A stretch of 8,879 bases of DNA, from contig QHBL01000384.1 of the NCBI GenBank assembly GCA_003244125.1, forward strand, positions 1-8,879, given 5' to 3'. Below the pieces are notes generated by a model that made no database searches, was not told the DNA's origin, and worked only from the letters and a program-made list of their open reading frames with translations. The first letter of the stretch is position 1, and every line of letters starts with the position of its first letter. Made by a program: the position numbers and the translations under genes. Shown here one piece after another: positions 1-5,822 of the stretch. The stretch is from Chthoniobacterales bacterium (lineage in GTDB: Bacteria > Verrucomicrobiota > Verrucomicrobiae > Chthoniobacterales > UBA10450).

Positions 1-64
1 ACCCGCATCAGGTTCAAGGGGTCACCGACACTCGCGTGCCAGACTCTCAGCCAATGGCTCCCCC
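1..64 (-). promoter_or_regulatory. TPP (thiamine pyrophosphate) riboswitch aptamer, 3' part cut by window edge
   Basis: Read on the minus strand, this matches the THI-box aptamer in order. A 5' P2 strand GGGGG (64-60) is followed by a short P3 hairpin GCC-ATT-GGC and the invariant CTGAGAG (50-44). Next comes a P3a hairpin of about 7 bp, CUGGCAC/GUGUCGG, closed by a GCGA tetraloop. Then the P2 return strand ACCCC (22-18) and the conserved TTGAACCTGAT (17-7) lead into the P4 strand. The remaining P4/P5 part (the usual TAATGCC..CGTAGGGA block) lies beyond position 1. TPP aptamers lower expression of thiamine synthesis or transport genes when TPP is bound. The controlled gene, for example thiC, should therefore lie just left of the window on the minus strand. 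The identity of that gene is inference; the aptamer core is seen directly. Confidence 0.9.
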
Positions 65-77
65 GCTTATCTGGCTT

Positions 78-106
78 ACGCTAGAGTGACGAGTGGCGAG
101 TGACAA
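78..106 (-). promoter_or_regulatory. Possible sigma70-type promoter for the TPP riboswitch transcript
   Basis: On the minus strand TTGTCA (106-101, 5 of 6 matches to the -35 consensus) is followed after 17 nt by TAGCGT (83-78, 3 of 6 matches to the -10). This would start RNA near position 71, just ahead of the aptamer. The spacing and place are right. However, the -35 lies in a heptamer repeat that supplies a second TTGTCA (113-108), and the -10 is weak, so the match could be chance. Confidence 0.35.
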
Positions 107-115
107 GTGACAAGT
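85..115. repeat. 7-bp tandem repeat (AGTGACA-type)
   Basis: About 4.4 copies of a heptamer: AGTGACG, AGTGGCG, AGTGACA, AGTGACA and a partial AGT. It lies directly upstream of the TPP riboswitch and overlaps its proposed promoter. Simple repeats of this type are common between genes in some soil bacterial genomes, which is why it helped in guessing the lineage. From 116 to 234 I see no gene, only GC-rich sequence with short possible stems (for example CCGCGC 202-207 with GCGCGG 224-229) and no T-tract, so no convincing terminator. Confidence 0.7.
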
Positions 116-234
116 TGCCGGACGCGCTCCTTCCCGGAAGCGGCGGGATATCCCGAGCACCGGTGCCATCGAAAACACCGGCGACCCACCGCGGAGAAGA
201 ACCGCGCCCGCGTGTGTGCTGACGCGCGGCGGAA

Positions 235-669
235 CTATTTCGCGCCCTCGGCTTCCTTCACATCAGCATGAAAGACGGCCTGCCAGTCGCCATTTTTCCG
301 GTGCCAAAAATGGCTGCGTAGTAATTGCCGGAATTGTCCTTCCCGTAGATTGAGCTATCGAGCTTCGCCTTGTAGGAAATGATGGCTGTGTCCGCGTCGG
401 GCATGCCGACTTTGAAATCGCTGAGCGAAAACGAGTTCATGGTCGTCTTGTTCATGCTGTCGAGTTCGTCCTTGCGACCCATCACACCCTCGGCGTACAC
501 GGCAACGAAGTCGGGCGAGACGAATTTCTGGAAGTCGTCACCCTTCTTGTCTTTGAAGGCCTGCCAGGCGGCTTTTTTTGGCAATCAAGGCGTCGTTATC
601 TGGCGCGGCCATGGAAATGGTGATCGCGCTAAAGAAAACGGCGACGAAGCAGCCGAGGTAATATTTCAT
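235..669 (-). CDS. Secreted NTF2/SnoaL-like (DUF4440-type) small protein, interrupted by two frameshifts
   Basis: The gene starts at ATG 669 with a signal peptide (MKYYLGCFVAVFFSAITISMA, then APDND). The frame breaks at an A7 run (minus strand, 579-573): the opening frame runs to a nearby TGA, while homology-like sequence AAWQAFKDKKGDDFQKF continues in another frame. A second break falls around 293-310, at T5 and A5 runs. Beyond it a different frame gives NGDWQAVFHADVKEAEGAK and stops at TAG 237-235. With both breaks repaired, the protein is about 144-145 residues, the usual size of secreted single-domain NTF2-fold proteins. The WQAFKDK..DFxxF start and the WQAVFHADVK end resemble DUF4440/SnoaL-like proteins, whose function is mostly unknown. 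It lies 93 bp downstream of the amidase on the same strand, with only a weak GAAAG before the ATG. It is either a pseudogene or a victim of homopolymer sequencing errors; I favour the latter because the codons between breaks look intact. Confidence 0.7.
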
Positions 670-762
670 ATGTTCTTTCGTTTGTTTGTGATGGTATCGC
701 CAAATGTCCAGCGGAAAACAATGGTGCGAGCTAGGAACGCATCGCGAACTTCGCCACAGAGG

Positions 763-1950
763 TTAGGGCTCCGGGGGGCTCGACGCGATAGGGGATGGTC
801 CCGGCGTCTTTTGAGCGCTCGGAGTTGCTTCCGGAGAATGGAAAGCAGCATCGGCTGTGGGAGTGGTAACTTGCAAGGACAATACGGGTGGCGCTGACGG
901 CGCAGGCTGTTTCTCGCGCGCGGCGACCTCGATACTTTGCCGGCGATAATCGGCCACCAGCATCGGGCGCTTCTTCGTTTCGGCCAGAGTGCGGAAGTTA
1001 TCGATTCCGGCACAGATGGCATCAGCTAATTTCTTACGCCATTCGCTACTGGCAATAAGCCGGCTCTCGCCTCGCTCGGTGAGGAAACCGCCTTCCACGA
1101 GCACGGCCGGGATTTTCGTCAGTCGCAACACGGCAAAGCGGGCGCGCTTGATGCCGCGATCGAACTCGCCCACCTGGCCGACGAGCGCATGATAAATACA
1201 GCTCGATAATTCGACGCTGGCAGCATCTTCACCGGTGCCGTTCTGGATGTTAATGGAAGCGAGCGTGAGATTGTCCTCGTAAGTGGAAGGCGCGCCGCGT
1301 GGGGTGAGTGAGTAAATCTCGAACCCGGTGGCGGAAGCATCGCTGTCAGTAGCATTGAAGTGAAGGCTAACGAAGACTGAGTACTGCGTCTCGTTAGCTA
1401 CGCGCGCTCGCACTTCCAGCGGAACGAAGACATCGCTCTCACGCGTCATGAGCACACGAAATCCTTTGGCCTGAAGCAAAGGGCGAAGCTGCCGCGCGAC
1501 GTCGAGCGCGTAGTCTTTCTCGTAGCCGTAGGAGCTGACCGCGCCTTTGTCGAAGCCGCCGTGGCCAGGATCGAGCACGATGGTTTGCACATGCGGAAGG
1601 CTGCCGATCATGTTTGGGCGCAATTGCGGCTCGAGCGTCTTGGCCAGATCGATGCGGGAAACGACGACTTTGCCATCATGAACAAAGACGGGGAAGCAGA
1701 GCCAATTGCGGACGCCGTTCACCATCATCTCGCGGCTGTCGAGGGTGAACACGAGATCGCTGCGCTCATTGCGCAGGTGAATATTGCGGCCTTCCAAGGC
1801 AGGCTGCGGAAAGCCATAGAAAGCGGCAATATTATCGATGGTGAGAAAGTCGCGGCCGCCGATTTTGACGACCTTCCATTCGACGGCGCCGAAGAGATTT
1901 CCGCAGACGGCCAGGCAAAGTGCGCAAAGGACCGTGGCGATTTTCATCAT
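763..1950 (-). CDS. Exported N-acetylmuramoyl-L-alanine amidase (Amidase_3, zinc-dependent)
   Basis: It cleaves the amide bond between N-acetylmuramic acid and L-alanine in peptidoglycan, in the periplasm. The ATG at 1950 is chosen because it begins a clean signal peptide (MMKIATVLCALCLAVCGNLFGA). The frame stays open up to an ATG at 2013, but that would put about 20 polar residues before the signal. The protein is 395 residues. Residues about 23-109 resemble a copper-amine-oxidase-like N-terminal domain (IGGRDFLTIDNIAAFYG, then DSREMMVNGV). Residues about 121-317 are the Amidase_3 domain, with zinc ligands His130 (LDPGHGG), Glu144 (YEKDYALDVA) and His197 (VSLHFNAT) and the catalytic Glu286 (PAVLVEGGFLTE). 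All are present, so it should be active. The tail from about 328 is low-complexity and rich in Pro, Ala and Ser, with no recognised binding domain. It resembles AmiC-type amidases but lacks a clear AMIN domain, so no gene symbol is given. It diverges from the M13 peptidase gene. Confidence 0.93.
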   Translation of the reverse strand: MMKIATVLCALCLAVCGNLFGAVEWKVVKIGGRDFLTIDNIAAFYGFPQPALEGRNIHLRNERSDLVFTLDSREMMVNGVRNWLCFPVFVHDGKVVVSRIDLAKTLEPQLRPNMIGSLPHVQTIVLDPGHGGFDKGAVSSYGYEKDYALDVARQLRPLLQAKGFRVLMTRESDVFVPLEVRARVANETQYSVFVSLHFNATDSDASATGFEIYSLTPRGAPSTYEDNLTLASINIQNGTGEDAASVELSSCIYHALVGQVGEFDRGIKRARFAVLRLTKIPAVLVEGGFLTERGESRLIASSEWRKKLADAICAGIDNFRTLAETKKRPMLVADYRRQSIEVAAREKQPAPSAPPVLSLQVTTPTADAAFHSPEATPSAQKTPGPSPIASSPPEP

Positions 1951-2046
1951 GGCTTTTGGATGCAGGATAGATGCCATTGCGGACTCATCCTTATTATCGC
2001 ACGGTTCATCCATTCACGCTCAGGGTTATCCCGATCGGAGTCGGTC

Positions 2047-2088
2047 GGATCCCGCTGAAATTAGCTTAACGCTACTGCAACGGGATCC
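2047..2088. repeat. Inverted repeat (GGATCCCG ... CGGGATCC) in the divergent spacer
   Basis: The arm 2047-2057 (GGATCCCGCTG) and the arm 2078-2088 (TTGCAGTAGC side on the minus strand, reading TGCAACGGGATCC through 2088 on the plus) can pair over 11 positions with one C/A mismatch. On the minus-strand RNA that mismatch becomes a G-U wobble. The loop is 20 nt and AT-richer (2058-2077). It lies upstream of the amidase start, so it could sit in that transcript's leader or mark the edge of the neighbouring repeat element. No T-tract follows it, so it is not a typical terminator. Confidence 0.5.
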
Positions 2089-2120
2089 CTCCACTTCGCT
2101 TCGCTTCGGTCGGGATGACA
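2082..2120. repeat. Fragment of a dispersed intergenic repeat (GGGATCCCTCC..CTTCGGTCGGGATGACA type)
   Basis: The stretch begins with the palindrome GGGATCCC (2082-2089), continues with CTTCGCTTCGCTTCGGTC and ends GGGATGACA. Sequence of this kind recurs between genes in many Acidobacteriota and Verrucomicrobiota assemblies. That statement is from recognition and was not searched here. It shows a direct CTTCG repeat and runs without a break into the tandem units that follow. It encodes nothing convincing on either strand. Confidence 0.55.
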
Positions 2121-2223
2121 AAGAGGTAAACCGGTCGGAACGACAAAGCGGTAACCGGTCGGGGCGCAAAGCGGTGAACTGTCGGGGCGCAAGGAGGTGA
2201 ACTGTCGGCGCAAAGAGGTAAAC
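2108..2223. repeat. Five degenerate 20-25 bp tandem units upstream of the M13 peptidase
   Basis: Units start at 2108 (25 bp), 2133 (24), 2157 (24), 2181 (23) and 2204 (20). Each follows the pattern (G)GTCGG..GACAAAG or GCAAAG, then (A/C)GGT(A/G)AAC. Unit 1 is the end of the dispersed repeat above, and later units drift to GGGGCGCAAAG, so the array looks like head-end expansion of that element. It occupies the space where promoter elements of the divergent amidase and M13 genes would be expected. From 2224 to 2278 there is unremarkable sequence leading to the M13 start. No clear -35/-10 pair stands out on either strand across 1951-2278. Confidence 0.85.
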
Positions 2224-2278
2224 GTGAGCCGGAGGTTAGTCGTTGGACAAGGTGACGGTTTTCGCGTTTCCTTCACGA

Positions 2279-4465
2279 ATGCCAAAGCTCCTGTCTCTCG
2301 CGCTCCTTTTTAGCATCGCAACAGTTTACGCCCAAAGCGAACCGCAGAAATCGCCGCCGCTCAGCACGGCCACGCCGCCGCCAAATGTGCATGACGCGGC
2401 GAAGATGCCTTCGGAGAAAACGAACCCGCCGCCACCCACGAGCGCGAACGCGACTTCGCCAGCCGGCGAGACCGAGAAGCCGGCGATCGATAAGAATCCG
2501 CCGCCGCTTGACCTCAAGAACATGGATACGTCGGTTAAACCAGCGGATGACTTTTACATGTTTGCCAATGGTGGGTGGCTGAAGGCCAATCCCATCCCGC
2601 CGGAGTATTCGCGCTGGGGCAGCTTCAATGAGCTGACGGAGAAGAATAACGACGCGCTGCACGAAGTCTGCGACAAAGCGTCGAACACGTCTACTGATCC
2701 GAAGCTAGCGCCGGAGGTGCAGAAGGTGGGAGATTTCTATGCCAGCGGCATGGACGAGCAGGCGATCGACGCGGCGAAGGCGACGCCGTTAGCGGATGAG
2801 TTCAAACGCATTGATTCGATCAAAGACCGCAATGATGTGCTGAAGGAAATCGCGCACCTGCACAATCTCGGCGTGACTTCACTCTTCGGTTTCACCTCAG
2901 GGCAGGACGATAAGAATAGCACGATGGTGATCGCGCAGGCTTACCAGGGCGGGATCGGTCTGCCGGATCGCGATTACTACACCAAGACGGACGAAGCTTC
3001 AAAGAGACTGCGCGACGCTTACGTGCAGCACGTGGCGAAGATGCTGACGCTGGCGGGCGAGGCTGAAGCTGATGCCACCGGACACGCGCAGAAGATCATG
3101 GCGATGGAAACGGCGCTGGCGCAGGGCTCACGCACGCGCGTGGAGCTGCGCGATCCGGAGAAGAACTACAACAAGATGAAAGTGGATGCGCTGCAAAAGC
3201 TCACGCCAAAATTCAAATGGTCCGATTACTTCGGCGAAATAAAGCTAACGACTCCGGGCGACATCAATGTCGGCCAACCGGATTTCTTTAAAGCGGCGGA
3301 CAAGGTTTTTGCCAGCACGCCGATCGAGGACTGGAAGGAGTATTTCCGCTGGCATCTCGTGCATTCCTCCGCCTCGGAATTGTCGAGTGACTTCGTGAAC
3401 GAGAACTTCGATTTTTATCTCAAGACGCTCACCGGCGCGCAGCAATTGAAGCCGCGCTGGAAACGAGTGGTGACGGCGACTGACGGGGCGATCAGTGAAG
3501 CGCTGGGCAAACTCTACGTCGCGGACCATTTCCCGCCGGAAGCCAAGGAGCGCGCGCTCGACATGGTGAATAATCTGCGTGAAGCGCTGGCGGAACGCAT
3601 CAAGTCGGTGGATTGGATGGACCAGCCGACGAAGGAACAGGCGCTCAAGAAGCTGGCGGCGTTCACGGTCAAAATCGGGTATCCAGATAAGTGGCGCGAT
3701 TATTCCACGTTGAACATCGACCGAGGACCGTATGTGACGAATGCGATTCGCGCGTCGCTCTTCGAGGTTGATCGCGAGTTAAAGAAAATCGGCAAACCGG
3801 TAGATCGCTCCGAGTGGGGCATGACGCCGCCGACGGTGAATGCGTATTACAATCCAAACCTAAACGAGATAGTTTTCCCGGCGGGGATTTTGCAGCCGCC
3901 GTTCTTCGATCCCAAAGCTGATGATGCGGTCAACTATGGCGGGATGAGAGCAGTCATCGGCCATGAGATGACGCACGGCTTCGACGATCAGGGGCGGCAA
4001 TACGATGCGGTGGGCAATTTGCGGAATTGGTGGTCACCGAGCTCGCTGGCGAAGTTCAAGGAACGTTCGAGCGCTGTCGTGAAGCAGTATTCCGAGTACG
4101 AGCCGTTGCCGGGTCAGCATATCAACGGCGAGCTCACGCAAGGCGAGAACATCGCGGACCTCGGCGGCGTGAAGGTGGCGTTCTCGGCGTTACAGAAAGC
4201 GCTCGCGAAAAACCCCGGGTCACGGGAGCAGAAGATCGACGGCTTCACGCCTGAGCAGCGGTTTTTCCTCGGCTGGGCGCAGGTCTGGCGCGGGAATCAG
4301 CGTGAGGAAGATCTGAAGTTGCGGCTAAACACTGATCCGCATTCGCCGACGCACTTTCGCTGCAACGGACCGCTCTCGAACCTGACGGAATTTCAGAAGG
4401 CCTTCGATCTGCCGGATAATTGCGCGATGGTGAGGCCGGAGAAGCTGAAGGTGAATATCTGGTAG
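2279..4465 (+). CDS. Exported M13 (neprilysin/PepO-type) zinc metallopeptidase
   Basis: It is an endopeptidase of the neprilysin family, cutting peptides outside the cytoplasm. The ATG at 2279 is chosen because the signal peptide begins there (MPKLLSLALLFSIATVYA, then QSEPQ); an in-frame TTG at 2243 would add 12 unlikely residues. The protein is 728 residues, normal for M13. After the signal comes a Pro/Thr-rich linker (about 19-78), then the M13_N domain from about residue 85 (VKPADDFYMFANGGWLKANP). The C-terminal catalytic domain shows NAYYNP (521-526, substrate backbone contacts), HEMTH (562-566, zinc His and catalytic Glu563), and GENIADLGG with third ligand Glu623 and Asp627. It also has His688 (DPHSP) and Arg694 (FR), equivalent to neprilysin His711 and Arg717, and the family-typical C-terminal Trp. 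Every catalytic residue is intact. No Shine-Dalgarno site precedes the ATG. It stands alone on the plus strand, and its substrate cannot be read from the sequence. Confidence 0.95.
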   Translation: MPKLLSLALLFSIATVYAQSEPQKSPPLSTATPPPNVHDAAKMPSEKTNPPPPTSANATSPAGETEKPAIDKNPPPLDLKNMDTSVKPADDFYMFANGGWLKANPIPPEYSRWGSFNELTEKNNDALHEVCDKASNTSTDPKLAPEVQKVGDFYASGMDEQAIDAAKATPLADEFKRIDSIKDRNDVLKEIAHLHNLGVTSLFGFTSGQDDKNSTMVIAQAYQGGIGLPDRDYYTKTDEASKRLRDAYVQHVAKMLTLAGEAEADATGHAQKIMAMETALAQGSRTRVELRDPEKNYNKMKVDALQKLTPKFKWSDYFGEIKLTTPGDINVGQPDFFKAADKVFASTPIEDWKEYFRWHLVHSSASELSSDFVNENFDFYLKTLTGAQQLKPRWKRVVTATDGAISEALGKLYVADHFPPEAKERALDMVNNLREALAERIKSVDWMDQPTKEQALKKLAAFTVKIGYPDKWRDYSTLNIDRGPYVTNAIRASLFEVDRELKKIGKPVDRSEWGMTPPTVNAYYNPNLNEIVFPAGILQPPFFDPKADDAVNYGGMRAVIGHEMTHGFDDQGRQYDAVGNLRNWWSPSSLAKFKERSSAVVKQYSEYEPLPGQHINGELTQGENIADLGGVKVAFSALQKALAKNPGSREQKIDGFTPEQRFFLGWAQVWRGNQREEDLKLRLNTDPHSPTHFRCNGPLSNLTEFQKAFDLPDNCAMVRPEKLKVNIW

Positions 4466-4482
4466 GAGCAAAGCGGGGGAGT

Positions 4483-4531
4483 TGGAGTGATGGAGTAGTG
4501 GGGAGTTAGTTAAGCAGACTCCATTACTCCA
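4483..4531. terminator. Hairpin between convergent genes, possible bidirectional terminator or repeat
   Basis: The arms TGGAGTGATGGAGT (4483-4496) and ACTCCATTACTCCA (4518-4531) form a 14-bp stem with one G-U wobble on plus-strand RNA and a 21-nt loop. It begins 17 bp after the M13 stop. The right arm lies inside the last codons of the converging hydrolase gene. No clear T-tract follows on either strand, so a true intrinsic terminator is uncertain. The GGAGT-rich wording also fits the simple intergenic repeats typical of this kind of genome. Confidence 0.45.
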
Positions 4532-5772
4532 CCAACCAGCTCTGCGGTGCGGCTTTCGTCCGTGCGTTCTTCCATGACGTGCGCCGCCCAATCTAGCGCG
4601 GAGACGTCGGTGTCGCGGCGGTCGATGAACTGTGCGCCGGCAAGGATTGCGCCGGCGAGTTTCTCCTGCCGCGCCAGCTCGCGAGCTAACGGTTCATAGG
4701 CTTGGCGGGTACCGTTTTCATCCGCATAATCGAAGAGGCCGTTATAGCAGTGCCGGTCGTCGTCCCAGCCAGGATGATTCAGAATGGGATACAGGCAAAT
4801 GCCGAGCACCGGCACGCCGGCCGCGATGGCGGCGTAAACTTCGTTGCACACGTAGCGCAGCCACGCCGGCCGCGTTTCATCCTCGATGCCGGTTTCAGCG
4901 ACAAAGAGCGGCTTGCCGTAGTGGGCAAAGTTTTCCTGCAACAGATTGCGCACGTGCCGATAGCGCGGATCGGATGGCACGACCATCGAGCCGCCTTCAC
5001 CAGGATAGGTCCACTGATTGTGGATGTAATAGTTAACGCCAATCAGATCGACCGTCTCCTCGCGCCCACCGAGCTCTGGCGCCTTGCGACCAAGTAACAT
5101 ATCGCCAGCTTCAAACTGGCTTTCATGATAGCCGCGCGCCGCGGCGACGTTCTCCGGCGTGGGATTCTTCGGTATGACATTGATCATCGGGTCGACGTGG
5201 CAAATGCGAACTCGAGGATTGATTTGTCTGATGGCATCGATCGCTTCGATGCTGGCGCGGACGAGCTGCCGCTTCATTTCGTCACCACAATGCTGCGCGA
5301 ATGGGTTGAAAATTCCGGCATCGCCGCCGGCCCATGAAAAAAACGAGATCTCGTTAACCGGGCAAATGAGAGGCGCCTGGATGCTGCTGCTCAGAAGCTC
5401 GAGCGCGCGGCAGGCAAATCGGGTGAACCGGGTGACGAACTCGGCGCTGAAGATATCGATGTCATCGGGCCATCCATAATGCCAAAGGTCCCAGATGACC
5501 TGCGTGCTTGTGGCTTCGGCTGCGCGAACGATGGGGGCCACAGTCGAAAAATCGAACCGATCCGGCTGGGCTTCGATGAGGTGCCAGCGCAAACCTTCAC
5601 GCACGGTGGAAATGCCGTGCTCTTGCAGCAGCCTGTAATCGCTCTCGGCGAAGCGATCGTGCTGCGTCGAGCTAACGAGGTCGAGTCGTTTGCCATTGCG
5701 CAGGCGATGAGTCGAACACTCGAACCCGCCCACGAAAAAGCTCTGGAAGCTGCCATCATCTTTCGCGTCCAT
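4510..5772 (-). CDS. Cytoplasmic clan GH-A (GH1-like) glycoside hydrolase of the galactofuranose locus
   Basis: A retaining (beta/alpha)8-barrel glycosidase is predicted, 420 residues, close to GH1 size. Barrel landmarks in order: FFVGGFECSTH at the N-terminus; VREGLRWHLIE (57-67); VIWDLWHYGWPDD (92-104); CPVNEISFF with Asn140-Glu141, the expected acid/base at strand 4; GVNYYIHNQW (245-254), as in GH1; and LFVAETG with Glu293, the expected nucleophile at strand 7. A CLYPI...GWDD segment (326-338) would be strand 8. There is no signal peptide or membrane segment, so it should act in the cytoplasm. The start is the ATG at 5772, 50 bp after the glf stop and without a visible Shine-Dalgarno site. 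The last residues (GGVMESA) are encoded by the right arm of the intergenic hairpin. Substrate is not determined. The link to glf and a glycosyltransferase suggests a galactose-containing or related glycan; a beta-glucosidase-like activity is also possible. Confidence 0.82.
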   Translation of the reverse strand: MDAKDDGSFQSFFVGGFECSTHRLRNGKRLDLVSSTQHDRFAESDYRLLQEHGISTVREGLRWHLIEAQPDRFDFSTVAPIVRAAEATSTQVIWDLWHYGWPDDIDIFSAEFVTRFTRFACRALELLSSSIQAPLICPVNEISFFSWAGGDAGIFNPFAQHCGDEMKRQLVRASIEAIDAIRQINPRVRICHVDPMINVIPKNPTPENVAAARGYHESQFEAGDMLLGRKAPELGGREETVDLIGVNYYIHNQWTYPGEGGSMVVPSDPRYRHVRNLLQENFAHYGKPLFVAETGIEDETRPAWLRYVCNEVYAAIAAGVPVLGICLYPILNHPGWDDDRHCYNGLFDYADENGTRQAYEPLARELARQEKLAGAILAGAQFIDRRDTDVSALDWAAHVMEERTDESRTAELVGGVMESA

Positions 5773-5822
5773 AGCGATTGGTCAGGTCAGCAAATCGCAA
5801 GCCACTGCCAACCGCCGCTGAA

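Noticed and set aside
202..229. Possible terminator downstream of the NTF2-like gene (CCGCGC/GCGCGG stem)
   Set aside because: The stem is only 6 bp with a long loop and no T-tract; in sequence this GC-rich it is expected by chance.
690..730. Promoter before the NTF2-like gene (TTGTTT, 17 nt, GATACC on the minus strand)
   Set aside because: Only half of each hexamer matches consensus, which is not enough to claim a promoter.
379..897. Plus-strand open frame of 172 codons
   Set aside because: It lies antisense to the NTF2-like gene and the amidase end, has no domain-like content, and reflects GC-rich stop avoidance.
1561..2058. Plus-strand open frame of 165 codons
   Set aside because: It is antisense to the amidase N-terminal half, whose signal peptide and zinc motifs are clear; its residues show no family signature.
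2108..2223. CRISPR-like array
   Set aside because: The units are directly adjacent and degenerate with no unique spacers between them, and no cas gene is present.
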